Below, piece after piece: positions 18,573-27,498 of a DNA stretch of 64,000 bases. Each line of letters opens with the position of its first letter. Position 1 is the stretch's first letter. Both the position numbers and the translations under genes were made by a program. Below the pieces are notes generated by a model. That model was not told the DNA's origin, made no database searches, and saw only the letters and a program-made list of their open reading frames with translations. Origin of the DNA: Bog-756 sp963778165 (lineage in GTDB: Bacteria > Actinomycetota > Acidimicrobiia > Acidimicrobiales > RAAP-2); NCBI GenBank assembly GCA_963778165.1, contig CAVZTE010000007.1, positions 248,001 through 312,000 on the forward strand. The letters run 5' to 3'.

Positions 18573-19542
18573 CTACACCGCGCTCGAGGTGTCGGATGGC
18601 CTCGGCAATGTTGCGGCGGTCGGGCAGCCAGGCCTGTTCGAGGTCGGGAGAGTAAGGAGGAGGCGTGGCGGCGGCCCCGATGCGCTGGATGGGGGCATCG
18701 AGATCCCAGAAGCCCTCACGGGCCACCACCGCGGCGATCTCTGCGCCCATGCCGAACGGCACCACCGCCTCGTGGGCGATGAGGAGCCGGTTGGTCTTGT
18801 GCACCGAGTCGAGGATGGGGGCCAGGTCCAGTGGGGCCAGGGTCCGGAGGTCGATCACCTCCACGGAGATCCCCTCCTCGCTCAGCTGTTCGGCCGCGGC
18901 CACCGCCTCGTGCACCATCCGCGAGATGGACACCACCGTCACGTCCGTTCCGGCCCGGACCACCGCGGCCTTGCCGATGGGCAGGAGGTACTCCGGGGGT
19001 GGTTGGGGTCCCTTCATGCCGTAGAGCAACCGGTTCTCGATGAAGACCACCGGGTTCGGATCCTGGATGGCCGCACGTAGCAGTCCGTAGGTGTCGGCCG
19101 GCGTCGACGGCATGACCACGGTCAGCCCCGGTATGTGGGCCAGCAGCACCTCGAGGCTCTGGGAGTGCTGGCTCCCCGAGGAGCGCCCGGCGCCGAACTG
19201 GGTCCGCACGGTGAGGGCCATCTCGGCGGCCCCACCGGTCATGAAGGGGAGCTTGGCGGCCTGGTTGAGCAGTTGGTCGAAGCACACCCCGAGGAAGTCG
19301 AGGTACATCATCTCGACCACCGGGCGCATGCCGGCCATGGCCGCTCCCACCCCCAGTCCGACGATGGCCGTCTCGGAGATCGGGGTGTCGCGGACCCGGT
19401 CACCGAACTGGTCGGCCAGTCCCCGCATGAGCCCGAAGACGTTCCCCCCGGCCCCGACATCGATACCGGCCACGAAGACCCGCTCGTCCTCGGTGAGCTC
19501 CGCTTCGAGGGCCGATCGGATGGCGTCCATGGTCCGGAACAC
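18573..19542 (-). CDS. 2-oxoacid dehydrogenase E1 beta-type subunit or domain
   Basis: From GTG 19542 (or ATG 19530) the frame encodes a transketolase-type E1 beta: GAGGNVFGLMRGLADQFG, DTPISETAIVGLGVGAAMAG, QFGAGRSSGSQHSQSLE and a C-terminal transketolase domain (IDLRTLAPLD, LIAHEAV). About 322 residues cover the whole family length and end near IRHLERG. The expected stop is missing: the frame stays open to 18277, 290 bp inside the convergent acyl-CoA dehydrogenase, whereas a one-base shift would reach TAG at 18575-18573. An indel at the 3' end is therefore suspected. It works with the alpha part to decarboxylate a 2-oxoacid using thiamine diphosphate. Confidence 0.8.
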
Positions 19543-19555
19543 CGGGGCGTCCCCC

Positions 19556-20564
19556 CGGGGGGTGGCGGCTCGGCCCGGGCCGGCCGGGCCCGCACCACGA
19601 AGTCGGTCAAGGTGGCGGCCAACGGGTTGGCCAGGGCCCGGGATGCCACCACGGCGGCATCGAGCTCCCCGGCCACGGTGGCCTGGAGCTCGTTGACCCG
19701 GTCGGCTCCGATGCCGGCCTGTTCGAGAGCCTTGGCCTGCACCAGCAGGGGGTCCCGGGCCTCCCAGGCCTGGACCTCGTCCTTCGACCGGTAGCGCTCC
19801 GGGTCGCCTTCGTAGTGGCCGTGCCAGCGGTAGGTGGTGGCCTCGACCATGGCCGGCCCGCCGCCCTCCCGAGTGGCGCGGACCACCTTCTCCATGACCG
19901 TGGCCACCGCCACCACGTCGTTGCCGTCCACCGCCACATGGGGGATGCCGTAGCCGGCGGCACGTTGTTCGAGGGTGGCGGCGTGCTGGGTCTCGGCCGG
20001 CGAGAACTCGGCGTACCCGTTGTTCTCGCAGAAGAAGATCACCGGGAGCTCCCACACCGCGGCCAGGTTCATGGCCTCGTGGAACGCCCCCTGGGCCGAG
20101 GCCCCGTCGCCGAAGAAGGCCACTGCCACTCCGTTGTCGGCCCGGAGTCGGGCCGCCGCCGCCGCCCCTACGGCGATGGGGAGGCCTGCCGCCACGATCC
20201 CGTTGGCCCCGAAGATGCCGAGCGTCGGATCGGCGATGTGCATCGAGCCCCCGCGACCGCGATTGGTGCCCTGGTCCTTGCCCATCAGCTCGGCGAACAT
20301 CCCGGCCGGGTCCAGGCCCTTGGCCAGGCAGTGGCCGTGACCGCGGTGGGTGGAGGTGATGGCGTCGGCCGGGCGCAGGGGCCAACAGGCGCCCACGGCC
20401 GTGGCCTCCTGGCCGATCGACAGGTGCACGAATCCGGGCACCTCGCCGTCGCGGTAGAGGTCGGACACCCGCTCTTCGAAGCCCCGGATCACCAGCATGC
20501 GCCGGTGCATCTCCAAGAGGTCGGCCGGCGCGAACACGGACGGCAGGGGCGGGTCGGTAGCCAC
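19556..20564 (-). CDS. 2-oxoacid dehydrogenase E1 alpha-type subunit, probably fused to beta
   Basis: The GTG start at 20564 opens an E1 alpha: STHRGHGHCLAKG, GGSMHIAD and the thiamine diphosphate motif GDG (152-154) with NN (181-182, FCENNGYAEFS). About 335 residues complete the domain, followed by a Pro/Ala/Arg-rich linker. No stop occurs at the junction: the frame runs on to 19308 through beta. A one-base change in the C6G6 tract at 19551-19562 would join both parts into one ~670-residue alpha-linker-beta chain, as known for some bacterial E1 proteins. No E2 or E3 gene is nearby. Its promoter holds operator site C, so it belongs to the catabolic regulon and may act on a branched or unusual 2-oxoacid, or on acetoin-like substrates. 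Confidence 0.8.
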
Positions 20565-20576
20565 GGATTGTGTAGT

Positions 20577-20595
20577 ATACCGGTCGGTCGGTACA
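20577..20595. promoter_or_regulatory. Shared operator, site C, between E1 alpha and SDR genes
   Basis: ACCGGTCGGT at 20579-20588 is followed by CGGTAC (20589-20594), giving one and a half copies of the element found at sites A and B. TATAC precedes it, as at site A. The site fills the 45-bp gap between the divergent GTG (20564) and ATG (20610) starts, so binding would cover both promoters. Confidence 0.7.
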
Positions 20596-20609
20596 ACAAG
20601 GGAAGAGCG

Positions 20610-21390
20610 ATGATCGGAGAAATCGAGATCCCCGAGTCCTTCCCCAGCCCGGGTGCGGTCTCAGGCAAACGGGTGGTCATCACCGGCGCCAGCCGCGGCC
20701 TGGGCGCTCTGCTGGCCCACGCGTTCTCCCGCGCCGGGGCCTCGGTGGCATTGGTGGCACGCACCGAACGGGACCTCAAGTCGGTCAGCGAGACGCTGCC
20801 CGGACCGACCCTGGTGCTCAGTGGTGACGTCACCGACGAGGACTTCAACGAGACCGCGGCCGACGCCACCGTCACCGAGTGGGGTGGCCTGGACGCCTGG
20901 ATCTGCAACGCCGGCATCTCCCCGATCGTGGCCGGACCCCGTCAGACCGAGTCCTCGGTGTGGCGCCAGATCCTCGAGGTCAATCTCACCGGGGCCTTTC
21001 TGGGGCGCGCGCGCCGCCTCGAGGGTCATGGGACAGGGCGGGCGACTGATCTTCACCGGCTCGGTCCTGGGGGAGCGGCCCCGCAAGGGACTGGCCGCCT
21101 ACTCCGCCTCCAAGGCCGGACTGGTCGGGGTGGCCAAGGGCTTGGCCCTGGACCTGGCTCCGGCCGGCATCACCGTCAATGTGGTGGCGCCGGGCTGGTT
21201 CGACTCTCCGCTGGCCGACGGATGGAAGAACTCGCCGGAGCACTCGGCGGCCATCACCGGGCACACGGCCCAACAGCGCTGGGGCAGGTCGACCGACCTG
21301 GCCGGGGCCTATCAGTTCCTGGTCTCGGATGCGTCCGCCTTTGTCACCGGCACCGTGCTCAACGTCGACGGCGGATACCTGCTGGTATGA
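20610..21390 (+). CDS. SDR oxidoreductase, one apparent frameshift
   Basis: ATG 20610 follows GGAAGAG. The first ~130 residues carry GASRGLG, NAG and VNLTGAFLG; the remainder, with Y-S-A-S-K (AAYSASKAG), NVVAPGWFDSPL and VTGTVLNVDGGYLLV, continues one frame over. The shift lies within the GGGGCGCGCGCGCC stretch at 21002-21014, where one surplus base explains it. Restored, the protein is 259 residues, a classical SDR with all catalytic residues. It is expected to oxidise or reduce a hydroxyl or keto group of a pathway intermediate. Its stop overlaps the next SDR start (ATGA). The clean continuation in both frames favours a sequencing indel. Confidence 0.8.
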
Positions 21391-22151
21391 GTTCGCCTGC
21401 CGGCACGACCGCACCCCGACGGGTGGTGGCCATCACCGGAGCCGGTGGGGCGCTGGGGGCCGCCGTCTCCCACCAACTGGCCGGTGAGCCCACCACCGAT
21501 GTCGTGCTGAGTGACGTCAGCGCCGCCGCCCTGGAGGCCACCGTGGCCGGGTTGCCCGACACCGACGGGGGAGTGGAGACCCTCCTGGCCGATGTCAGCG
21601 ACTTCGCCGAGGTGGAGTCGGTGGTGGCGCGGGCGGTCGAGCGCTTCGGACGGCTCGACGTGCTGATCAGCAACGCCGGGGTGCTCTCACCCAACGGTCG
21701 CATCCACAATCTGACCACCGAGGACTGGGAGCGGGCCTTCCGGATCAACGTCATGGGCGCGGTCAACGGCATCCGCGCCGCGGTCGGGGTCATGCGCCCC
21801 CAGCGGTCGGGCTCGATCGTCCTGACCGCCTCGGTGTCCGGGCTGACCGCCTGGTCCCACGCCGCCCCGTACTGCGCCACCAAGGCCGCGGTGATCCAGC
21901 TGGCCAAGGTGGCGGCGGTCGAATACGCCCGCGACGGGATCCGGGTCAACTGTGTGTGCCCGGGGACCTTCCTGTCAGCCATCCACGAGGGCCTTCCAGC
22001 CGAGGCGCTGGACGCCGTGGCCGCGCGGCACCCCCTGGGCCTCGGATCGGCCGGTGACCTGGTGGGTGCCTACTCCTACCTGGCCGGCGAGTCGTCACGT
22101 TGGACCACCGGATCGGCCATGGTGGTCGACGGCGGCTACGCCGCGCCGTGA
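21387..22151 (+). CDS. SDR oxidoreductase
   Basis: This intact 254-residue classical SDR has TGAGGALG (NAD(P) binding), NAG, SVSGL with the catalytic Ser region and Y-C-A-T-K (APYCATKAA). C-terminal SAMVVDGGYAAP is the usual SDR ending. The start ATG overlaps the stop of the preceding SDR by four bases, so both are co-translated under operator site C. It is likely a 3-hydroxyacyl-CoA or alcohol dehydrogenase of the same pathway; the substrate is not determined. Confidence 0.88.
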   Translation: MSSPAGTTAPRRVVAITGAGGALGAAVSHQLAGEPTTDVVLSDVSAAALEATVAGLPDTDGGVETLLADVSDFAEVESVVARAVERFGRLDVLISNAGVLSPNGRIHNLTTEDWERAFRINVMGAVNGIRAAVGVMRPQRSGSIVLTASVSGLTAWSHAAPYCATKAAVIQLAKVAAVEYARDGIRVNCVCPGTFLSAIHEGLPAEALDAVAARHPLGLGSAGDLVGAYSYLAGESSRWTTGSAMVVDGGYAAP

Positions 22152-22157
22152 GGGCAG

Positions 22158-22790
22158 CTAGTCGTGCGCTCCCGTGGCCGGGTTGGCGATCCCCAGCATG
22201 AAGATGTCGGCGAAGGGCTTGGCCACGTCCCGGGCGGACAGCCGGCCGCCGGCCTTCAGCCACAGGTACGTATAGTTATGCATTCCGAACCAGGCCATGG
22301 CGGTCAGCCTGGGCTCGATGGCCCGGAACTCACCGGAGTCCACGCCCGCCTGCAGGACGGCCTCGACCCGTTGCTCGTAGGCCCGTCGACGCTCCCGGAA
22401 CTGCTCGGCCCGCTCGCCGGTGAGGGCCGGGAACTCGTGGAGGAACACCCAGACATGATCCGGGTAGCGGTGGATCACGTCGAGCAGCTCCTCGCCGAGC
22501 ATGGCCAGTTGCCGCGACGGGGAGCCACCGGCCTCGGCCACCCGGTCGGCGCCCACCATGACCTCGTCCATCACCCGGTCGTGGATGGCCGCCAGCAGCT
22601 CCTCTTTGGAGCCGATGTAATGGTAGAGGGCGCCCTTGCCCAGATCGTTGGCCGCGCAGAGCTCCATGATCCCCGTAGCGTGGTACCCGTGTCGGGCGAA
22701 GACGGGTGCTGAGGTGTCGATGATCACCTGGCGACGCGCTTCCCAGTTCGCCCGGCGGGGAGCTTTGTCGCCTGCCTCCGTCCGTGCCAT
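22158..22790 (-). CDS. TetR/AcrR-family transcriptional regulator
   Basis: The protein has 210 residues starting MARTEAGDKAPRR (ATG 22790). The HTH is clear at ~20-65: IIDTSAPVFARHGYHATGIMELCAANDLGKGALYHYIGSKEELL is the TetR pattern written in two halves here. The C-terminal domain resembles KstR/FadR-like fatty-acid or CoA-ester sensing regulators in length. It lies just downstream of the SDR pair, convergent with it, and divergent from the acyl-CoA ligase. It is the best candidate for binding ACCGGTCGGT in the three divergent promoters, though its own upstream region does not contain the element. The ligand may be a CoA thioester made by the ligase; this is inference. Confidence 0.9.
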   Translation of the reverse strand: MARTEAGDKAPRRANWEARRQVIIDTSAPVFARHGYHATGIMELCAANDLGKGALYHYIGSKEELLAAIHDRVMDEVMVGADRVAEAGGSPSRQLAMLGEELLDVIHRYPDHVWVFLHEFPALTGERAEQFRERRRAYEQRVEAVLQAGVDSGEFRAIEPRLTAMAWFGMHNYTYLWLKAGGRLSARDVAKPFADIFMLGIANPATGAHD

Positions 22791-22935
22791 GGGGAGCGAG
22801 GTTAGCGGGCCGTCCCCCGAGGCGGACTGCTTCTCGAACCGGTGCCGCGGCCGCGCTGTGACGAGGGGCCCGGGTCGTGTGCCGGAGGGCGCGGCCCTTC
22901 TCCCGGGAGGGCCAAGGTGAGCTCCGGTGCCGGCC

Positions 22936-24467
22936 ATGCAGCCCGACATGAACTGGTTCGCGGTGCTGGCCCATCACGCCGCCCGTACGCCCGACAAGCC
23001 CATGACGGTGTTCGAGGGCCAGCGCCATCACCTACGGGGAGATGGCCGGGACGGGCCATCGCGACTGGCCGGGGGCCTGGCGGCCCAGGGCGTCGGCGGT
23101 GGTGACGTCGTGGGCCTCCTCTCGTACAACTGCCCCGAGTTCCTCGAGACCATCTTCGCCGCCAACTACCTGGGTGCGGTGGCCATGCCCATCAACTGGC
23201 GCCTGGCCGCCCCCGAGGTGCGCTACATCCTCGAGCACTCCGGGGCCCGCGCCCTGGTCTGCGACGGCTCACTCATCGAACTGGCCGATGAGGCCACCGC
23301 GGAGATAGAGGCCACCCTGGTCCGGGTCTCCCTATCGTCCCCGCCCGCGGCGGGATGGACCGCTCTGGCCGATCTGCGGGCCACGCCCAACGACGGCTCC
23401 CCGGCTTCCGGTGGCGGCCGACGACGTGCACCGGCTGATGTACACGTCGGGCACCACCGGACGGCCCAAGGGCGTCATGCTCACCCACGCCAACCTGGCG
23501 TGGAAGAACCTGGCCCACATCGTCGAGTTCGGATTCACCGGCTCGGACCTCGGGCTGGCCTGCGGACCGCTCTACCACGTCGGCGCTCTCGATCTCACGA
23601 CGACCTCACTCATCGCCGCCGGGGCCACCGATCATCATCCACCGGTCGTTCGACCCGGCCGAGGTGGTCGACGAGATCGAACGGTCGCAGGTGACCACGG
23701 TGTGGCTGGCACCGGCCATGGTCAACGCCATCATGGCGCTGCCCGACATCGAGCAACGCGATCTGTCCTCGGTGCGGGTCGTCATCAACGGCGGCGAGAA
23801 GATGCCCATTCCTCTCATCGAGCGGCTCCAGCGCACCTTCCCGTCGGCCTGGTTCGCCGATGCCTACGGCCTGACCGAGACGGTCTCCGGTGACACCTTT
23901 CTCGACCGGGACAGCATGGTCACCAAGCTCGGGAGCGTGGGCCGCCCCTGTCTCTACCTGGAGCTGGACATCTGGGACCAGACAGGGAGCGATCGGTGCC
24001 GGCCGGAGAGCGTGGGGAGATCGTCATGCGCGGCCCCAAGGTGTTCAAGGGGTATTGGCGGGACCCCGAGGCCACGGCGGCGGCCTTCAGCCGGGGGATG
24101 GTTCCACACCGGCGACGTGGGCGTGCGGGACGAGGACGACTACCTCTACATCGTCGACCGGTTCAAGGACATGATCGTGTCGGGGGGCGAGAACATCGCC
24201 AGCTCGGAGATCGAGCGGGTGCTCTACGAGCACGACGCGGTGCTCGAAGCCGCCGTGGTGGGCCGGGCCGACGATCGATGGGGTGAGGTTCCGGTGGCCT
24301 ATGTGGTCCTGCGCTCACCCGGTAGCACCGGGGCCGACGAACTGGTCGAGCACTGCCGGGCCCAGTTGGCCCGCTTCAAGGTCCCCAAGGAGATCACCTT
24401 CTTGGACGCCCTACCGCGCAACCCCTCCGGCAAGGTCCTCAAACGGGAGCTCCGGGGCGGGGCCTGA
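22936..24467 (+). CDS. Acyl-CoA ligase (AMP-dependent synthetase), multiply frameshifted
   Basis: All hallmarks are present but spread over three frames: the P-loop TSGTTGRPKG (~23450), LYHVGALDLT, GLTETVSGD (~23870), GWFHTGDVGVRDEDDYLYIVDRFKD is split by a shift just before it, and the C-terminal PRNPSGKVLKREL with the catalytic Lys. Shifts are inferred near 23017-23026, 23062-23075, 23403-23412, 23626-23632, 23979-23996 and 24096-24106. Repaired, the protein is about 508 residues, full length for the family. It would activate a carboxylic acid to its CoA thioester at the entry to the beta-oxidation part of the pathway. Six shifts in one gene could mean a pseudogene; motif conservation right up to each break argues for poor local sequence. 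Start ATG 22936 or 22948. Confidence 0.7.
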
Positions 24468-24514
24468 GCCGCACCGTCGTCTACAGGCCGTGCGAACACG
24501 TCGCCCGACCGAGT

Positions 24515-25258
24515 TCAGATGTACATGCCGCCGTTGACCCCGATCACCTGGCCGGTGATGTAGCTCCCGCTCTCGGAGCAGAGGAAGGAGCAGGCCGCGG
24601 CGATGTCGGCCGGGGTGCCGGCCCGCCCCAGGGGGACCATCGACCCCACCAGGTCCACGCCCGGGAAGTCGCCGGCCGCCTCGGCCTTCCGGGCCATGGG
24701 GGTGTCGACCAGGCTCGGCGGGATGGTGTTCACCGTGATGCCGCGGCGGGCCAGCTCGACGGCCAGGGCCTTGGTCAGGGCGATGACCCCACCTTTGGAG
24801 GCGGCGTAGTGGGCCATGTCGGGGGCGCCGGACTGGGCACTCGAGGAGGAGATGGTGACGATCCGCCCCCACCCGGCAGTGAGCATGTCGGGAAGGGCGG
24901 CCTGGATGCAGGCGAAGGTACCGGTGAGGTTGATGGTGATGATCCGGTCCCATCCCTCGGCGGTGATGTCGAGCACCGGGGTGAACGACTCGACTCCGGC
25001 GCTGGTGACCAGGATCTCGACGGGACCGAGCTCCGACCGGATCCGGGCGAATCCGGTTTCGATGGCGGCCCGGTCGGCCACGTCGATGGTGACGGCGAGA
25101 GCGTCGGCCCCCTCGCCGCGCAACTCGGCCGCCCCGGCCTCGGCCCCTTCCCCGTCGCGGTCGGTGAGGGCCACCCGATAGCCGTCGGCGACGAAGCTGC
25201 GGGCCACGCCGAGCCCGATCCCGGAAGCGGCGCCGGTGACCACGGCGACCCTGCTCAT
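24515..25258 (-). CDS. SDR oxidoreductase (3-oxoacyl reductase-like)
   Basis: Starting at ATG 25258, which overlaps the P450 stop (ATGA), this intact 247-residue SDR has TGAASGIG, TSAGVE in place of NNAG, catalytic Ser (SSSSAQSG), Y-A-A-S-K (HYAASKGG) and ends GQVIGVNGGMYI. It resembles FabG-type and hydroxyacyl dehydrogenases. It is the second gene of a leftward P450-SDR operon, so it probably oxidises the alcohol made by that P450 to a ketone. The open frame upstream of 25258 overlaps the P450 and is not coding. Confidence 0.88.
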   Translation of the reverse strand: MSRVAVVTGAASGIGLGVARSFVADGYRVALTDRDGEGAEAGAAELRGEGADALAVTIDVADRAAIETGFARIRSELGPVEILVTSAGVESFTPVLDITAEGWDRIITINLTGTFACIQAALPDMLTAGWGRIVTISSSSAQSGAPDMAHYAASKGGVIALTKALAVELARRGITVNTIPPSLVDTPMARKAEAAGDFPGVDLVGSMVPLGRAGTPADIAAACSFLCSESGSYITGQVIGVNGGMYI

Positions 25259-26553
25259 CGGCCCGACCCGCTGGGATCGACCGGCTCGAACTCCAGGTGG
25301 AGCTGGGAGAGTCCTCGCAGGATCCAGGTGGGCTCGTACTCGAACCGCCGGGCCCCGGGAGGACCGTGGTGCTCCTCGTTGAGCCGGATGTTGCGGGTGC
25401 GGGCCAGGATCCGCTCGATGCTCACGCGCCCTTCGGCCCGGGCCAAGGGACCGCCCGGGCACGAGTGGGCCCCTCGTCCGAAGGCCATGTGCGACTGGGC
25501 GTTGGGGCGATCGCCGCGGAACTCGGCCGGGCACTCGAAGTGTCGGGGGTCCCGGTTGGCCGCTCCGTTCAGCAGCATCACCGGGGTGCCGGCGGTGATC
25601 TCGACGTCGCCCACCGTGACAGTGCGGCGGGCCATGCGGAAGTCCGCCTTGACCGGGCTCTCGATCCGCAGCACCTCCTCGAGGAAGCCGGTGATCCTGG
25701 TGCTGTCCGCCCGGAGCTCGTCCTGCTGGTCGGGGTGTTCGGCCAGGTGCTTGAGCGCCGCGGCCAGCAGCCGGGCCGAGGTCTCCTGCCCGGCGGCGAA
25801 CAGGAAGGTCGAGGTTCGCACCACCGAGGAGACCTCGGGCGTGGTGCCGTCGGCATAGGTGGCCAGGGCCAGGTCGGTCAGCACGTCGTCCAGCGGCTGG
25901 CGCCGGCGGTCCTCGATGTAGGTGGCGAACCACTCGTCCAGCCAGGCCAGAGGGTTCTCCCCCACGTTCCGCTCCTCGCCGGCCCCGACTTCGCCCGGGG
26001 TCACCCCGAGCAGGCCGAAGCCGTCCCGGAACCGTTGGTGGTCCTCTTCGGGCACCCCCAGCAGGTCGGCCACCACCAGCATGGCGAACGGCTGGGTGTA
26101 GGCGGTGATGAACTCACACCGGCCGTCGGCGAGGAACTCGTCCAACTGCTGGTCGGCCAGTCGCCAGATGAACTCCTCGTTGTCCTTCAGCCGCTTGGGG
26201 GTGATCAGCCGCATCAGGAGGGACCGCTCGCGGGTGTGGTCGGGGGGATCCATGGTCACCATGTGCTCGTGCATGGGCAGTTGGTCCCGGTACCGGTCCA
26301 CGATCTCGTTGACGTCGTCGCCCTCCAGGGGGACGGGAAAGGTGGCGAACGGTCCGATCACCGAGTTGCACGACGAGAAGGCCTCGGTGTTCCGGTAGAC
26401 CTCGAAGGCCTCGTCGTAGCCCGTCACCGCCACCACTCCGAGGTGGGGCAGCGGGAGCACCGGCCCGGCCGAGCGCAGCTCCTCGAAGTACGGGTACGGA
26501 TCCTCGACCAACGACTGGTCGAAGAAGAAGTCGGTTGTCTGCCAGTCGCCCAT
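25255..26553 (-). CDS. Cytochrome P450
   Basis: This is an intact P450 of 432 residues (ATG 26553). Landmarks are FLFAAGQETSARLL (I helix), EEVLRIESPV (ExxR), NRDPRHFECP and FGRGAHSCPGGPLAR with the haem-ligand Cys. It is closely similar along its length to the frameshifted P450 at 8942-10239, including NPLAWLDEW against SPLEWLYDR, so the two are paralogues. Electron transfer partners are not encoded here. It is the first gene of a P450-SDR operon, divergent from a TetR gene with a 26-bp palindrome between them. A hydroxylation step on a hydrophobic substrate is likely; the substrate is unknown. Confidence 0.92.
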   Translation of the reverse strand: MGDWQTTDFFFDQSLVEDPYPYFEELRSAGPVLPLPHLGVVAVTGYDEAFEVYRNTEAFSSCNSVIGPFATFPVPLEGDDVNEIVDRYRDQLPMHEHMVTMDPPDHTRERSLLMRLITPKRLKDNEEFIWRLADQQLDEFLADGRCEFITAYTQPFAMLVVADLLGVPEEDHQRFRDGFGLLGVTPGEVGAGEERNVGENPLAWLDEWFATYIEDRRRQPLDDVLTDLALATYADGTTPEVSSVVRTSTFLFAAGQETSARLLAAALKHLAEHPDQQDELRADSTRITGFLEEVLRIESPVKADFRMARRTVTVGDVEITAGTPVMLLNGAANRDPRHFECPAEFRGDRPNAQSHMAFGRGAHSCPGGPLARAEGRVSIERILARTRNIRLNEEHHGPPGARRFEYEPTWILRGLSQLHLEFEPVDPSGSGR

Positions 26554-26594
26554 CCCGGTCTCTTTTCGGTTCGAGGTGCTAAGCGGGTGCCCAG

Positions 26595-26620
26595 CGATGC
26601 TGAGCAATTGCTGAGCATCG
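26595..26620. promoter_or_regulatory. 26-bp near-perfect palindrome, candidate TetR operator
   Basis: CGATGCT at 26595-26601 mirrors AGCATCG at 26614-26620, and the centre AGCAATTGCT (26603-26612) is itself a perfect palindrome; only one symmetric base pair breaks the dyad. It also reads as two direct copies of TGCTGAGCA. It lies 42 bp before the P450 start and 22 bp before the divergent TetR start, as expected for an autoregulated divergent operator. It is unrelated to the ACCGGTCGGT element. Confidence 0.75.
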
Positions 26621-26641
26621 TTTTTACCGGTGTGACAAGGT

Positions 26642-27280
26642 ATGGAGGTGACGTCTGCAGCCTCGCCCCGTCGCATCGGTTCCGAGAGCTCGAAGACCCG
26701 CGCCCTGCTCCTCGATGCCGCCGAGCTCCTGCTGCTCGAGGAGGGTTATGCCGCCGTCACCTCCCGCCGGGTGGCCGCCAAGGCCGGCCTCAAGCCCCAG
26801 CTCGTGCACTACTACTTCCGCACCATGGACGATCTCTTCCTGTCCGTCTTCCGGCGCCGGGCCGAAGAGAATGTGACGCGGGCCGAACGGGCCCTGGCCA
26901 CGGACGGATCGCTCCGGGCGCTGTGGCAGCTCAACGCCGATCCCCGCGGGGCCAGGTTCAACATCGAATTCGTGGCCCTGGCCAATCACCGCAAAGCCAT
27001 CCGCACCGAGATGGCCCGCTACGCCGAGAGGTTTCGGGCCGCCCAGCTCGAGGCGGTGACCAGGGCCCTGGATGCCCTCGGCGTGAGCGACGAGCAGCTC
27101 CCCCCCATGGTGGCCCTGCTACTGCTGACCGGCGTGTCCCAGGTCCTGGCCTTGGAAGAGGCGCTCGGCGTCAGCGCCGGTCATGAAACCACCCGCTCGT
27201 TCATCGAGCGCACCATCGCCCGGATGGAACCTGCGGTGGTCGACGACCGGCTCCCCGGCTCCCAAGAGACAGCCGACTGA
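26642..27280 (+). CDS. TetR-family transcriptional regulator
   Basis: The 212-residue protein has a clean TetR HTH at ~20-65 (LLDAAELLLLEEGYAAVTSRRVAAKAG is followed by LKPQLVHYYFRTMDDLF). The ligand domain (residues ~70-200) is not assigned. It is divergent from the P450-SDR operon and very probably represses that operon and itself through the palindrome at 26595-26620. No terminator is evident after it. Confidence 0.9.
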   Translation: MEVTSAASPRRIGSESSKTRALLLDAAELLLLEEGYAAVTSRRVAAKAGLKPQLVHYYFRTMDDLFLSVFRRRAEENVTRAERALATDGSLRALWQLNADPRGARFNIEFVALANHRKAIRTEMARYAERFRAAQLEAVTRALDALGVSDEQLPPMVALLLLTGVSQVLALEEALGVSAGHETTRSFIERTIARMEPAVVDDRLPGSQETAD

Positions 27281-27498
27281 CCTGGTCTTCTGCTGGCAGA
27301 ATCATCCTCTGTAAAATATGAACCCGATGGACTAATTTCGCAGAAGAAGGTTGCGGAACAGTGCGGCTCTGGGTTACCGTCTCCTCGCGGAACCTGTCGA
27401 GCGTGGGCGTTCACGAGCACGCCTGTCTCCGGGCCAAGCGCCCTCGGCTCACTCCCCCCTGCCCGAGGGCGTCCCTGGACCCGTGATCGGAGCAAACC

